Source of the DNA: Symbiodinium natans
Taxonomy: Eukaryota > Sar > Dinophyceae > Suessiales > Symbiodiniaceae
DNA length: 62,500 nt
NCBI GenBank assembly: GCA_905221605.1
Contig: CAJNDS010000391.1
Span: 613,940 to 676,439, forward strand
Reading direction: 5' to 3'
The notes under the pieces are model-generated. The model was not told the origin of the DNA. It worked only from the letters and a program-made list of their open reading frames with translations, and searched no databases. Shown piece after piece: positions 41,131 through 50,463 of the stretch (its first letter is position 1; each line of letters starts with the position of its first letter). The translations under genes were made by a program, and so were the position numbers.

Positions 41131-41865
41131 GTGAACCGAGGCCTGCTGTAAAAAAAGGGTTTAGGTTACCAGTAAGAGTTAATACGAATTTTGGGGGGAA
41201 TATTAAGAGTTCCCCCTCAAATTATTCCGCTGTGATTCCGGAAGCGAGCTTTTCTTTCACGTGTGACTCGGGTAAAGCCATTGTGCCACGCAAATGCACA
41301 GACAGCCTCTCTTGGAAGCCTGGGGGGTTGTTTTGGGCTTTCGCGGTTTAAGCGATTGGGTTGGCTTGACACAACTGTCCATGAGCATGACCCGTTCCAT
41401 CCTCAGTTGTGTCCTTCATTCCGGCTGGTAGAATTGAGAGAAAGCAACTCCCCAAGAAGGCGGCCACAAGCCGACACAAGGTGCTGCTTCGAAAGACACT
41501 TCACGGGCACAATTCTTCCCACAGTAATTGGTGTGCTACCACCATCCGTCGGTACCTCTTGACTTCCACAGGGCGTGGCTTACAACGGCGGCCGGGGCCA
41601 ACCCTCAACATCTCCATGACCCACAAGCCACGAAACCCTCAATTGAAAGAATTTCTTGGGGGGCCTAGGTGTGACCCTGTGTGATATGTGAGCTGGAGGA
41701 AGCCTGCTGTTAACTAAGTTAGACTATGTCTAGGCAGGCCCATGGGATATTATATATTTTCCCTTACTGGGATTAAGACCAGACCCTGCTGGTCTTAAAC
41801 CTAAACCCGAAATCCCAATTAAACCCCATTTCGAAGGGCCAACCTAGATATGGCCCCGAAGCCGA
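41131..41865. other. no firm gene
   Basis: The + strand frames 41,263-41,562 and 41,409-41,684 overlap in different phases and have no recognised domain. Confidence 0.4.
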
Positions 41866-41869
41866 CCAA

Positions 41870-41914
41870 GGCGAGTTCTTGGAGGCGAAATTTTCGATCG
41901 AGACGAGCGATTGA
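41870..41914 (+). CDS. micro-exon (45 nt)
   Basis: GACCAAG|G acceptor, phase 1, RVLGGEIFDRDERL, donor GAG|GTGAGAGC, one of the few consensus GT donors in the set. TTTAGGG follows at 41,953. Confidence 0.55.
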   Translation, partial: GEFLEAKFSIETSD

Positions 41915-42330
41915 GGTGAGAGCCCAGGGCGTGCTGATTCTGATTCTGAATTTAGGGTTTAGGGTTTAGGATCCTCTAGAAGACCTTCAGGGCAGCTTCT
42001 GGCACGTTTTCTGCTTGCAGTCATCAAGTCTGGTTTCAATAAAGAGCGTTTAGGATTTTAAGGTTGATCTAGGCCATGATTACAGGGCAATTTGAGGGCT
42101 TCAGGGGTATCCTCAGCACAGGAGGACCTGGGCAAGTACCCATTTAACTTCATGGGGTTGAACCATCAACCCACATAAACCCTAAACCCTGAGTTGCTGG
42201 GCTAGCAAGATGTGGAGGGTGTGGGCCGTTTCGCTTCGGTGTTTCGGGAAGCTTAGGCTTGAGGGCAGCGCTCACCCGAGGTTGCTTCCACCGGGACCGT
42301 ATTTAGGGCTTCGGGCGTTCGGGCGTTTAA

Positions 42331-42403
42331 TAGGGTTGAGGGTTTTAGGGTTTAGGGTTTCGGGTTTAGGGTTTTAGGGTTTTAGGGTTTAGGGTTTAGG
42401 GTG
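42331..42403 (+). repeat. TTTAGGG array
   Basis: About nine units with TTTTAGGG and TTTCGGG variants. Confidence 0.9.
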
Positions 42404-42830
42404 TGAAGCATGCTCCCTACATTTCCCAGCAGAGGTGGTGCAGGCTGGATGCAAAAGGGTTCAGGGTTACCCTACGCTCTAAATCCCCTGGAGATGCTCA
42501 CTAGGCCAACACCGACAAGAATTGACTCCACCACTCGCCAGTGGTGAAATCCTTCGCCGGTGTTGAGGCTAGATAGCCCAGCAAGCCTATTCCATCAGAG
42601 GTAAACCGCATCTCCGGCGCAGGCTCGATGTGGTTGGGCTGCGCGAGGATGAGATCATGCAGCTGGGGGCCCTTATCGCCTGGAATCTTCTCAGGGGTTG
42701 GGATGCAGGGAACTGCCAAAAAAGGCACCTCACCTCCAACATCCGTGTGGGTTGAGGGTTTAGGGTTTAGGGACCCGGCTTATCTTTATGAGCCTTAAAG
42801 GAGGCATCAGCAATATTTGTTTCCTACTTG
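42404..42830. other. no firm gene
   Basis: A minus-strand frame of 75 codons (42,501-42,728) has no recognised content. A GATGCAAAAGGGTTCAGGG motif lies at 42,449. Confidence 0.4.
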
Positions 42831-42961
42831 TTTCATGCTTCTAGGGGGAGGTGTGTGGGGGGGGGGGGGGGGGGCGCAGGTATATATATCCATTCATATT
42901 TGCACACATAGATACATGGACAATATATATATATATATATCCCTAAACCCTCACTATATAT

Positions 42962-43000
<39 letters not shown>

Positions 43001-43008
43001 TACAGAAG

Positions 43009-43053
43009 GCGCTTGGCTGACCGGGCCGAGTTCTCCGAGGATGAGATGTTCAG
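43009..43053 (+). CDS. micro-exon (45 nt)
   Basis: ATACAGAAG|G acceptor directly after a TA microsatellite, phase 1, RLADRAEFSEDEMF, donor CAG|GTCCAG. TTTAGGG begins at 43,081. Confidence 0.6.
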
Positions 43054-43283
43054 GTCCAGGGCTTTGCAGCAACAACAGGGTTTTAGGGTTTAGGATTTAG
43101 GGTTTAGGCTCTTGGGGTTTAGGATTTAGGTTTAGGGGAAGCCTAAACTCTTTTTCTCTGTGGTTTAGGGCTATAGGTCCATTGCTCTCCGATTGGATTC
43201 GGATTGCACGGGGGTTGGCGGGGTATGGGAGGGGGCGTGGGATTGATTACCAACGAACTTTGTGCTTGAGAGCTTGGGGTCCT

Positions 43284-43643
43284 TCAGCTGCGTCGACCCC
43301 TTGTGTTTAATTCAAACACTTTGACACCCTGTCTTTCTGAAACGGCCCCTGTCACGAGTTGCCGGCCTGGCACGAACACTACAGCACACGAGTGCTGCTT
43401 CCTGTCACTAAATGCTCGTGTCATGCTCCCGAAGGCTTCCACCGATACATCGTCAGCGTAAGTTACATGAACAGATGTAGAGGGACGCGCGCGCAGGCGC
43501 GAGACGGTTGAATGCTCGTGCTTAGCTGCGCTAGCATCCCGATGAACATCGAAATCTAAATCTACCCGAGACTCCCATTCCTGTACTTGTGGAGTGTGTT
43601 GGCTGAGTTTTGAGAAATATCTAAATCTACCCGAGACTCCCAT
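43284..43643 (-). CDS. hypothetical protein, weak
   Basis: A 119-codon frame from ATG (MGVSGRFRYFSKLSQHTPQV) with a mixed hydrophilic middle that includes TSVHVTYADDVSVEAFGSM. The first 25 codons lie in a 63-bp tandem duplication. No domain is recognised, and it runs against the prevailing strand. Confidence 0.28.
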   Translation of the reverse strand: MGVSGRFRYFSKLSQHTPQVQEWESRVDLDFDVHRDASAAKHEHSTVSRLRARPSTSVHVTYADDVSVEAFGSMTRAFSDRKQHSCAVVFVPGRQLVTGAVSERQGVKVFELNTRGRRS

Positions 43644-43684
43644 TTCTGTACCTGTGGAGTGTGTTGGTTGGGTTTTGAGAAATG
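43553..43684. repeat. 63-66 bp tandem duplication
   Basis: AAATCTACCCGAGACTCCCA begins both copies (43,556 and 43,622), ending TTTTGAGAAAT. There are about five differences in 63 bp, so the duplication is fairly recent. Confidence 0.85.
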
Positions 43685-43688
43685 AGCC

Positions 43689-43756
43689 GCTTAGGGTATA
43701 GGGTTTAGGGTTTAGGGTTTAGGGTTTAGGGTTTAGGGTTTAGGGTTTAGGGTTTA
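43689..43756 (+). repeat. TTTAGGG array upstream of a micro-exon
   Basis: Nine units. Here the array upstream of the exon at 43,765 is in the G orientation, an exception to the usual bracket. Confidence 0.95.
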
Positions 43757-43764
43757 CGCTTCAG

Positions 43765-43803
43765 TCTGGAGAGTGCCGGCTTCGATGTGGAGGACCTCCA
43801 CAG
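43765..43803 (+). CDS. micro-exon (39 nt)
   Basis: CGCTTCAG|T acceptor, phase 1, LESAGFDVEDLH, donor CAG|GC. The first junction codon would be AGT (Ser) rather than AGG. Confidence 0.55.
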
Positions 43804-43839
43804 GCACGTTGCCCAAGTTTGCTGAGGGTCCAGGAGTTC

Positions 43840-43949
43840 CCCAGAGACTCCAAAACCCCCTTAATTAAGGAATGTACCTTAAATCATATAAGGGTTCCGA
43901 TTATAGTTTAAGGGATATACCTCAATGAAGGGGTTTTGGAGTCTCTGGG
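43840..43949. mobile_element. MITE-like element G
   Basis: A 110-bp element with long terminal inverted repeats: left CCCAGAGACTCCAAAACCCC, right end complementary to the same sequence with one or two differences. It is AT-rich inside and begins 36 bp after the preceding micro-exon. Confidence 0.85.
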
Positions 43950-44107
43950 TCGGGGTAGCTGCGTAGTTCTCCATGAGCTGGAGTTCAATGCTGCGTCGGC
44001 TTCTTCTTTTAAAGTCAACCGGAAGGAGTGGCCCCAAACCGCAATCTTAAGGCCCTAAGCCCTGAGAAACTTGCAAAGTCCTGCACCATTTGGTTTCCTT
44101 GTTCCAG

Positions 44108-44152
44108 GCGCCTCCACGGCGAGAGCACCTTTGCTCCGACCGAGCTCCAGAG
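44108..44152 (+). CDS. micro-exon (45 nt)
   Basis: A strong polypyrimidine acceptor TTTCCTTGTTCCAG|G, phase 1, RLHGESTFAPTELQ, donor GAG|GC. Confidence 0.65.
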
Positions 44153-44327
44153 GCCTTGCGCTGACCCTCAGCCCCGATATCCCAAAAACGCGCAAGCCTG
44201 CCCCCAAACCTGTACATAACCCCATCCTATTTGCGGATTCGAAGACCCCTCGTGTGGGACATTTCGGGGAACCCACTCCTAGACCCCAAACGCCTTTGGG
44301 GATCCCCGATGAGTGTGGCCTGTGGAG

Positions 44328-44366
44328 GCTCCAGGCGCTGGGCTTCACAGAGGAGGAGATCATTAG
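44328..44366 (+). CDS. micro-exon (39 nt)
   Basis: CTGTGGAG|G acceptor, phase 1, LQALGFTEEEII, donor TAG|GC. It is only 175 bp from the preceding micro-exon, with no array between. Confidence 0.6.
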   Translation, partial: APGAGLHRGGDH

Positions 44367-44384
44367 GCCAGAGTTTGGCTTAGG

Positions 44385-44515
44385 GTCGGGCATACCCGGT
44401 ATATGCGGTACATGGGGTAGGACATCGGCTAGTTGGGATATATCGGGTATACGGGATATAGCGTCTTTAGGGCATAGCGGGCACATAGCACATAGCATGC
44501 AGGGCATATAATATG
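44385..44515 (+). repeat. GGGCATA/GGGTATA short repeats
   Basis: A run of imperfect 7-12 bp units such as CGGGTATACGGGATATAGCG and GGGCATAGCGGGCACATAGC. Confidence 0.7.
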
Positions 44516-44609
44516 GGGGGGTTATTGCTAGGGTAACACCCTCAAGCAGGGAGCAAGTAAAAAGGCAACTCCTTGGGCCCCTGTGCTCGGCTTCCCGGGA
44601 CTGCAAAAG

Positions 44610-44826
44610 CGGTTCAGGGTTTAGGGTTTAGGGTTTAGGGTTTAGGGTGTAGGCTTTAGGGTTGAATTTAGGGTTTTTAGGGCAAGGCCTTGATCTCGTG
44701 TTTTCAAGTAGCCGGGAACATGGGAACCAAAGCCCAACTGCGAAACCCGAAGCCCAAGGCCTCGGATAGTGGGTGTTGGCCTGCTCGTTCATGCACAAAC
44801 CCTAAACCCTAAACCCTAAACCCTAC
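44610..44826. repeat. TTTAGGG (44,610-44,690) and CCCTAAA (44,798-44,826) arrays
   Basis: Six to eight G-strand units, then about 110 bp of other DNA, then four C-strand units. This is the intron-internal arrangement expected between two micro-exons. Confidence 0.85.
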
Positions 44827-44918
44827 CAGCTTCAGAAACCCTAAAACTCAGGTGGCTTCTCTACGTCTCGCACCACTAAGACGTTCGACTTATAGTTTGT
44901 GTCCTCAGCCAAACCCTG

Positions 44919-45024
44919 AGGATCCATGTCAATGTACCTATGTAGTATATACTTGGGCCTTAAAGGGGTTGCTATATAGTAGCTTTTAGGGCCCAAGTCT
45001 ATACCATACAGGTACATGGATCCT
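44919..45024. mobile_element. MITE-like element, family F copy 2
   Basis: A 106-bp element with ends AGGATCCATGT and subterminal ACTTGGGCC on both sides, matching the element at 7043-7139. Confidence 0.75.
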
Positions 45025-45159
45025 TATGGAAATATGGCTTTCATAGAAAGAAGTGAGCTCAGATGTCGCGAGGCATGCCCCCTAAGCCACCAGCCCCTAA
45101 AACCCTAAGCCCTAAACCTAAACCTAGTTTCGACAAGTTGAACCCTTCCTTGGTCCCAG

Positions 45160-45204
45160 ACGCCTCTGCGACGGTATGGGCTTCGAGGACGACGAGCTTC
45201 GAAG
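45160..45204 (+). CDS. micro-exon (45 nt)
   Basis: CTTCCTTGGTCCCAG|A acceptor, phase 1, RLCDGMGFEDDELR, donor AAG|GC, with an alternative AAG|GTTGAG 9 nt downstream. It is flanked by CCCTAAACC (45,100) and TTTAGGG (45,222). Confidence 0.62.
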
Positions 45205-45605
45205 GCCAGAAAGGTTGAGGGTTTAGGGTATACAGGGTCTTTTTTCAAGTGATTCGGGTTTAGGGTTTAGGGTTTTCTTCTTGTCAGGAAAATGGGAGTT
45301 TATGATACTCATTCCGACTGTCTACTACACAAAATGCCTGAGCCATCAAGTGTAGTTCCGCAATCACCAGCGCAACTTAAAGTTGTGGACCCATCAGAGC
45401 CCCATAAGCCACACGCCCCCCCCCCCCCCCCCCCTCCCGAAAGCCGTCAATCCTAGACCCTGAAACTACGATATCCCCCTTGGGATTTTTCATTTTTGTT
45501 TGTACAAAACCCAAGAGGATATTAAACATACTATTCTGATTAAGGTCCTAAGGGGAGTATAGACTAAAGCTTGTAAACCCAAAGTACGTCAGCAAGTCAA
45601 AAAAG

Positions 45606-45644
45606 GCTGGCGATTGCCGGCTTCTCGTTGGCGAAGCTGACCCG
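45606..45644 (+). CDS. micro-exon (39 nt)
   Basis: CAAAAAAG|G acceptor, phase 1, LAIAGFSLAKLT, donor CCG|GTGGGC. TTTAGGG starts at 45,684. Confidence 0.5.
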
Positions 45645-46081
45645 GTGGGCAGCCTCAGCTGCGCGATTGGTTGGTTGACTTTGAGGGTTTAGGGTTTAGG
45701 GTTTAGGGGCCTAGTTGCTTCGTTAAGGCTTGACGGCTTGACGGCCGAAAAAAACTGTGCTTCTGCCTGGTTGTCACCGCCAACGACAGCGAAAGTCCGC
45801 TTTTTGAAGCTCTGTCACCAGTCCTTTCTGCTTGCAAATTGCTGAACGAGCTTGCAGTGCTGAGAGGTTTCGGCTTGGAGAGTTTCGGTTTGTGAGCCTT
45901 GAGGCGCCACGCCTGCAGATTTGTCAGGGGCAAGACATCACGCCCCAAACCCGGCCAAATGGCCCAAAGTCCTCACGATGCACCCGTTGCTCCTGTCGCT
46001 TCAGTCAGCCTCAGAATGCCTCTAGTTCCCCACCTGTGTTGCCTTGCCCCAACGGTTAAGACAAACCGAAGCCCGGAACCC

Positions 46082-46165
46082 TCAAGCCCTAAACCCCAAA
46101 CCCCAAACCCCAAACCCCAAACCCTAAACCCTAAACCCTAAACCCTAAACCTAAACTCTAAACCC
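46082..46165 (-). repeat. CCCTAAA/CCCCAAA array, left arm
   Basis: About twelve units. Confidence 0.95.
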
Positions 46166-46181
46166 TCCCCTGCTCTCCCAG

Positions 46182-46232
46182 GCGCGTCTTCGGCACCAGC
46201 AACCCCACGAAGGAGGAGGAAGAGCAGTCGAG
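46182..46232 (+). CDS. micro-exon (51 nt)
   Basis: CTGCTCTCCCAG|G acceptor, phase 1, RVFGTSNPTKEEEEQS, donor GAG|GC. It is two codons longer than the 45-nt class. TTTAGGG resumes at 46,299. Confidence 0.6.
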
Positions 46233-46793
46233 GCGACCTCTTTGGGGGTTGGGGTGCGAGAGCGCCTTGGGCTTCAGGGTGTCCGTGTGCTGCGACTGGG
46301 TGTTTAGGGTTTAGGGTTTGGGGTTTAGGGGTTTAGGGTTTAGGTGTCAAAAGGGTTTAGGTGTCCGTGCGTCGCCTGTTCTTGGCGAAGGCATGGTGGA
46401 AAATGGCTCTTTGGGTTGAAGCCACCAGTGGGCAGTTGCACCCATCATCGCTTCACTCGCTGCACATACAACTGTATGTGTACATGTAAAGCATGCCCAA
46501 TCACCATAATTCTGATGTTGGTGCGCCGGACAATCATGTTGCGGCATGTGCCCTAAACCCTAAACTAAACCCTTAACCTTCATCACAGACGGAAAGGATC
46601 CTGAGGAGTGCATCTGTGGTGGGGGAAGAAGGTATGCGCAGGCCGGACGCATGCATGGGTTTAGGGTTTAGGGTTTCAGGTTAGGGTTTAAGATGCAGCA
46701 TCCCCGTCCCAGCAACGAATGCATTCCTCATGGTTCGGGATACCCAAAAGGAAAGGGCCCTTGTGCTTGATTGTTCACGGATAGTTCTAAGCA

Positions 46794-46885
46794 GGGCTAT
46801 AAGTGCCCAAAATAGGGTTACAAGAACGCTATACTGGGTTATAAGAGTACCCTAAATAGGGTGATAAGTACCCAAAATAGGGTTA
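46794..46885 (+). repeat. 22-25 bp tandem repeat, GGTTATAAG unit
   Basis: Four imperfect units of GG(G/T)TATAAG(T/A)(A/G)CCCAAAATAGG. A related single unit lies at 48,232-48,285. Confidence 0.8.
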
Positions 46886-47180
46886 TATATATATATACAT
46901 ATATATATATACATATATGTATATATATATATACATATATATATATATACATTAAGTAGAATCAAACATGAATGTTCAGAACCAAACAGTAGCTCCCTTG
47001 AGATTTTGTTTCGATCCATGGGACTGGCTGGTTCTTCGTAGGGAATGGGAGAGGCACCCTATATCCCCCTATATCTACCCTTGAAGAGATTATTTCGGGT
47101 ACCTCATTCCCCCATTAGAACACTATGAACCAGGGGGAGGATGTAAGTCGTGGTTCAAGATGTGGCAGTTGACGATATTA

Positions 47181-47270
47181 AGGGTACCTGCTTGGCCTGC
47201 TTGGGTCGTTTTTGTTATAAGGGAATCCTACTATTTGGGGGAGTCCCTCATTTTCGTAAACCCCCATGTG
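47181..47270 (+). mobile_element. MITE-like element, family C copy
   Basis: AGGGTACCTGCTTGG, then ATAAGGGAATCCTACTATTT and GGGGG, then TTTTCGTAAACCCCCATGTG. It shares all three blocks with 48,553-48,640 and, less closely, with 60,847-60,957. Confidence 0.75.
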
Positions 47271-47449
47271 TTGTATAGGGGAGCTGAGGTTTGTGCTTAC
47301 TGCATGTAGGCGATGGTTGGCCTGCTTGCTGGATTGTAGCAGCCTTCTGGAGACAGAACGTTCATGTGCCTGACGATGGAGCTTGCATGCTCTTAGAAAT
47401 CCTGAAGCCTTGCGTTGCACACCTTCGAATCGGTTGAGTAAGAAGCCTG

Positions 47450-47504
47450 AACCCCTAACCCCTAACCCCTAAACCCTAAACCCTAAACCCTAAACCCTAA
47501 ACCG
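47450..47504 (-). repeat. CCCTAAA array, left arm
   Basis: Seven to eight units ending four bases before the micro-exon acceptor. Confidence 0.95.
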
Positions 47505-47508
47505 CAAG

Positions 47509-47544
47509 GCTTGACGACTCGCAGCTCAAGAAGGCTTTGCGAAG
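47509..47544 (+). CDS. micro-exon (36 nt)
   Basis: ACCGCAAG|G acceptor, phase 1, LDDSQLKKALR, donor AAG|GC. It lacks the Gly-Phe core but keeps length, phase and junctions. Confidence 0.42.
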
Positions 47545-47754
47545 GCTCCGATTCGCGTCGGCGTGGACACTGGCTTCTCTGGGCTTGTATGTGCTTTTCT
47601 CTCGGTGTACTCAAAAAACTCATGCTGAACCCTGAACCCTGAACCCTAAACCCTAAACCCTAAACCCTGGAGTGGGGTGGGGGGAAACCCCGAGACCTCA
47701 ACCCGGTTTTTCTAAACCAGGGCACGGGCGGAGGACATCTTCCAGGGGTGGGCT

Positions 47755-47892
47755 AACATAAGGGCCTTAATTAACTGGAATAGGGTTTTGGTGGTTAACA
47801 TAGTATACGTATACCTGGACCATAAGGGAATACGAGTAACGTAGTATAAATATACCTGGACCATAAGGGAATATTATTGGTAATGGTTCTGC
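47755..47892 (-). mobile_element. MITE-like element, family A copy 4 (inverted)
   Basis: Read on the minus strand it matches 15,342-15,451, including TATTCCCTTATGGTCC. An internal segment of about 34 bp (ending GGACCATAAGGGAATA) is present twice in tandem. Confidence 0.75.
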
Positions 47893-47971
47893 CCCCCACC
47901 ATATGAACCCAGCAAGGACGATCTGGTGGAGGCCATGCCTCACATAGTTACAGCGTCCTAAGCCCGAATCC

Positions 47972-48030
47972 AACCCTAAACCCTAAAATAAACCCTAAAC
48001 TCTAAACCCTAAACCATAAACCCCAATCCA
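47972..48030 (-). repeat. CCCTAAA array, left arm
   Basis: About seven units with one AATAA interruption. Confidence 0.9.
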
Positions 48031-48080
48031 CAAACCTATAGGGGGTTGTAAACCCGACCTCCTCCAACGCCGCTTGCGAG

Positions 48081-48125
48081 GCTGAACTCCGATGCTCATC
48101 TCCTCAGCGAGGACGAACACAACAA
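48081..48125 (+). CDS. micro-exon (45 nt)
   Basis: GCTTGCGAG|G acceptor, phase 1, LNSDAHLLSEDEHN, donor CAA|GTCAGAG. TTTAGGG starts at 48,155. Confidence 0.5.
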
Positions 48126-48154
48126 GTCAGAGCCTGAAGTTGTACTGTCTCAAG

Positions 48155-48556
48155 CTAGGGTTTAGGGGTTTAGGGTTGAGGGTTTAGGGTTTCAAGCTAG
48201 GGTTTAGGTTTTTTTAGGGTAGAGGGCTGGTCTTATAAGAGTACTGTAAGGGTTTTGGGCATTCAGGGTTATAAGACATGTGAATTTGACTTTTCTGCAA
48301 GAAGCGGATCCTCAGATCCCGAGCTCAACCCTAAACCCTAAACCCTAAGCCCGAATTGCTTGAGCCACTTGAGAGGAGCTAGGGGCTGTTGCTTCCCTCC
48401 TGGGGGCCCCAGTGTTTCAGGATTACTGTACCAGCCTTGCAGGGCTCAGAGTCCTGCACAAACCTTAAACTTACATGGGGGGCTCCGAAACTAGGGTTTA
48501 GGGTTTAGGGGTTTGGGGTTTAGGGTTTCGGGTTTAGGGTTTAGGGTTTAGGGGTA
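48155..48556 (+). repeat. TTTAGGG arrays
   Basis: Units at 48,155-48,215 and 48,492-48,556, with a short CCCTAAA block at 48,327-48,347 between them. Confidence 0.85.
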
Positions 48557-48640
48557 CCTTTTGGAGGCCCTTATTATCAAGGAATCCTACTATTTGGGGG
48601 TCTATATGACGGATGCCCTATTTTCGTAAACCCCCACATG
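48553..48640 (+). mobile_element. MITE-like element, family C copy
   Basis: GGGGTACCTTTTGGAGGCCC, AAGGAATCCTACTATTTGGG and TTTTCGTAAACCCCCACATG in the same order and spacing as at 47,181. Confidence 0.75.
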
Positions 48641-48901
48641 GTGGTTCTTGTCAGCTATCTTGCGTGGTGCATGAGACTGTATCTGACCCTTGGGCAGAAT
48701 CAGAAGGGAAGCTATGGCTCATTAGTGGTCTACTGTTATTCAGCATGAACCCTCGGGACAAAGCCGTCCAGAGTTGTTTTATGGTTCTTTCTGCATGGGA
48801 ATAGGTTCCCCCGGAGCCTTCGACCCCGAAGGATATTGAGACGTTTAGCATAGCAGCAAGCCTGGTTTGCCAACCCTCTAAGCCCCTTTTAAGGGTACTA
48901 G

Positions 48902-48967
48902 GGCGCGCTTACGCGTACTCCTGCTAAAAGGGCCAAAACGCCGAAGACGCCTAAGAACCAGGGCTAA
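48902..48967 (+). CDS. terminal exon candidate, lysine-rich tail
   Basis: GGTACTAG|G acceptor, then GALTRTPAKRAKTPKTPKNQ, Gly and TAA. The basic KTPK repeats resemble a nuclear or chromatin-associated tail. The stop lies 20 bp before the ATG of the RCC1-like gene, so if real this exon ends the gene upstream of it. Confidence 0.38.
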   Translation, partial: GALTRTPAKRAKTPKTPKNQG

Positions 48968-48987
48968 GGCTAAGGCCATTGGCAAAC

Positions 48988-50463
48988 ATGGCAGACAGCA
49001 CAGTTGCGTTGTGCGACACGTCGGTTCTAGTCGAAGTGGGGCTGCTGAGTGGTAAGACAGCTACCGTGAAAGTCGGACTGGACGACGAAGTGGGAGTATT
49101 GAAATGCCAGGCACAGAGCGCACTCGGAGTCGGCAAAGGGCGTCTAACGGACTTGTCCGGAAACGTGCTAGATGCGCAGACACTGATCAGGGACGCCGGG
49201 ATCAAGAACGGTGCCTCACTGACTTTGCACATAAACACACCTCAAGTCCGATCCTCTGGTGCTGCTTTTGCCTGTATTCTTGGGGATGGATCTGTGGTGG
49301 CCTGGGGTGATGGTGGTGATGACGATAGTGATGTGCCGGAGCTGAGGAACGCGCAGCAGATCCAAGTCACTTCTAGGGCTTTCGCTGCCATTCTCGGCAA
49401 TGGCTCCGTCGTAACCTGGGGTGATGCTCGCAATGGTGGTGATAGTAGTGCCGTGCAGCATGAGCTAAAGAACGTGCAGCGCATCCAAGCCTCCACCAGC
49501 GCTTTTGCGGCTATTCTTCGCGATGGATCGGTCGTGACCTGGGGAAGTGCGGACGATGGCGGTAACAGTGTTGCTGTGCAGGATCAGCTGAGGAACGTGC
49601 AGGATATCCAAGCGACCAGCTGCGCTTTTGCTGCTGTTCTTGGCAATGGATCGGTCGTCACCTGGGGAAGTGCCCGCGGAGGTGGCGACAGCGCTGCTGT
49701 GCAGGATCGGCTTAAAAATGTGCAGCAGATCCACGCTACTCCCACCGCTTTTGCTGCCATTCTTGGCGATGGATCCGTGACAACCTGGGGTGGTTTTGAA
49801 TGGGGTGGCGACAGCAGTGCTGTACAGGGTCAGCTGAAGCATGTAAAGCAGATCCAAGCCTCAGACGGCGCGTTTGCTGCTCTTCTTGGTGATGGAGGCG
49901 TCGTGACTTGGGGTCATGCTGGCTGTGGTGGCTGCAGTAGTGCTGTGCAAGCTCAGCTGAGGAATGTGCAAGAGATCCAGGCCTCCAGACTTGCCTTTGC
50001 GGCCATTCTGGTCGATGGATCCGTGATAGCCTGGGGTAGTCCTGGCTTCGGTGGTGACTGTAGTGCTGTGCAGGAACAGCTGAAGAATGTGCAGCATATG
50101 CGAGCCTCTGACCGGGCTTTTGCTGCCATTCTCGAAAACGGCTCTGTCGTGACCTGGGGCAATCCTGCATACGGTGGTGACAGCGGTGCTGTGCAGGATC
50201 AGCTGAAGCATGTGCAGCAGATCCAAGCTACTACCTCAGCTTTTGCTGCCATTCTTGGCGATGGATCCGTGATAGCCTGGGGTGATCCCAGCTTCGGTGG
50301 CAACAGTAGTGCTGTGCAGGATCAGCTGAAGAATGTCCAGCAGGTCGCAGCCTCTGGCAGCGCTTTTGCTGCCATTCTCGGCAACGGATCTGTCGTGACG
50401 TGGGGGGATGCTCTGCACGGTGGTGACAGTGGCACTGTGCAGAATCAGCTTCGAAGCGTGTAA
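48988..50463 (+). CDS. ubiquitin-like domain plus RCC1-like repeat protein, intronless
   Basis: 491 residues from ATG (MADSTVAL); a frame-extending TTG lies three codons upstream. Residues about 12-85 form a ubiquitin-like fold by pattern: VEVGLLSGKTATVKVGLDD, a central helix KCQAQSALGVGKGRL, then LIRDAGIKNGASLTLHI. From about residue 92 to the end there are ten tandem copies of a 41-residue unit (123 bp) with core AFAAILGDGSVVTWGD and tail QLKNVQQIQAS. The last copy is short. The GSVVTWG strand is typical of RCC1/beta-propeller proteins, but here the unit is shorter than the usual 50-60 residues. Such proteins are abundant in symbiotic dinoflagellates; the function is unknown, perhaps a protein-interaction scaffold. 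No intron is present, while neighbouring genes appear intron-rich, which suggests retroposition or a separate transcription unit. Confidence 0.92.
   Translation: MADSTVALCDTSVLVEVGLLSGKTATVKVGLDDEVGVLKCQAQSALGVGKGRLTDLSGNVLDAQTLIRDAGIKNGASLTLHINTPQVRSSGAAFACILGDGSVVAWGDGGDDDSDVPELRNAQQIQVTSRAFAAILGNGSVVTWGDARNGGDSSAVQHELKNVQRIQASTSAFAAILRDGSVVTWGSADDGGNSVAVQDQLRNVQDIQATSCAFAAVLGNGSVVTWGSARGGGDSAAVQDRLKNVQQIHATPTAFAAILGDGSVTTWGGFEWGGDSSAVQGQLKHVKQIQASDGAFAALLGDGGVVTWGHAGCGGCSSAVQAQLRNVQEIQASRLAFAAILVDGSVIAWGSPGFGGDCSAVQEQLKNVQHMRASDRAFAAILENGSVVTWGNPAYGGDSGAVQDQLKHVQQIQATTSAFAAILGDGSVIAWGDPSFGGNSSAVQDQLKNVQQVAASGSAFAAILGNGSVVTWGDALHGGDSGTVQNQLRSV

Larger units (their letters stand above)
40793..41795. 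mobile_element. paired short repeat family (two copies)
   Basis: TAG(C)TAGGCAGGCCC(T/A)(T)GGGAT followed by TTT(C)(T/C)CTTA(T/C)TGGG occurs at about 40,800-40,860 and 41,729-41,790. They are probably two copies of one small element; the termini are not clear. Confidence 0.5.

Noticed and set aside
42228-42290. Micro-exon candidate beginning LEGSAHPRLL
   Set aside because: No donor at a length divisible by three.
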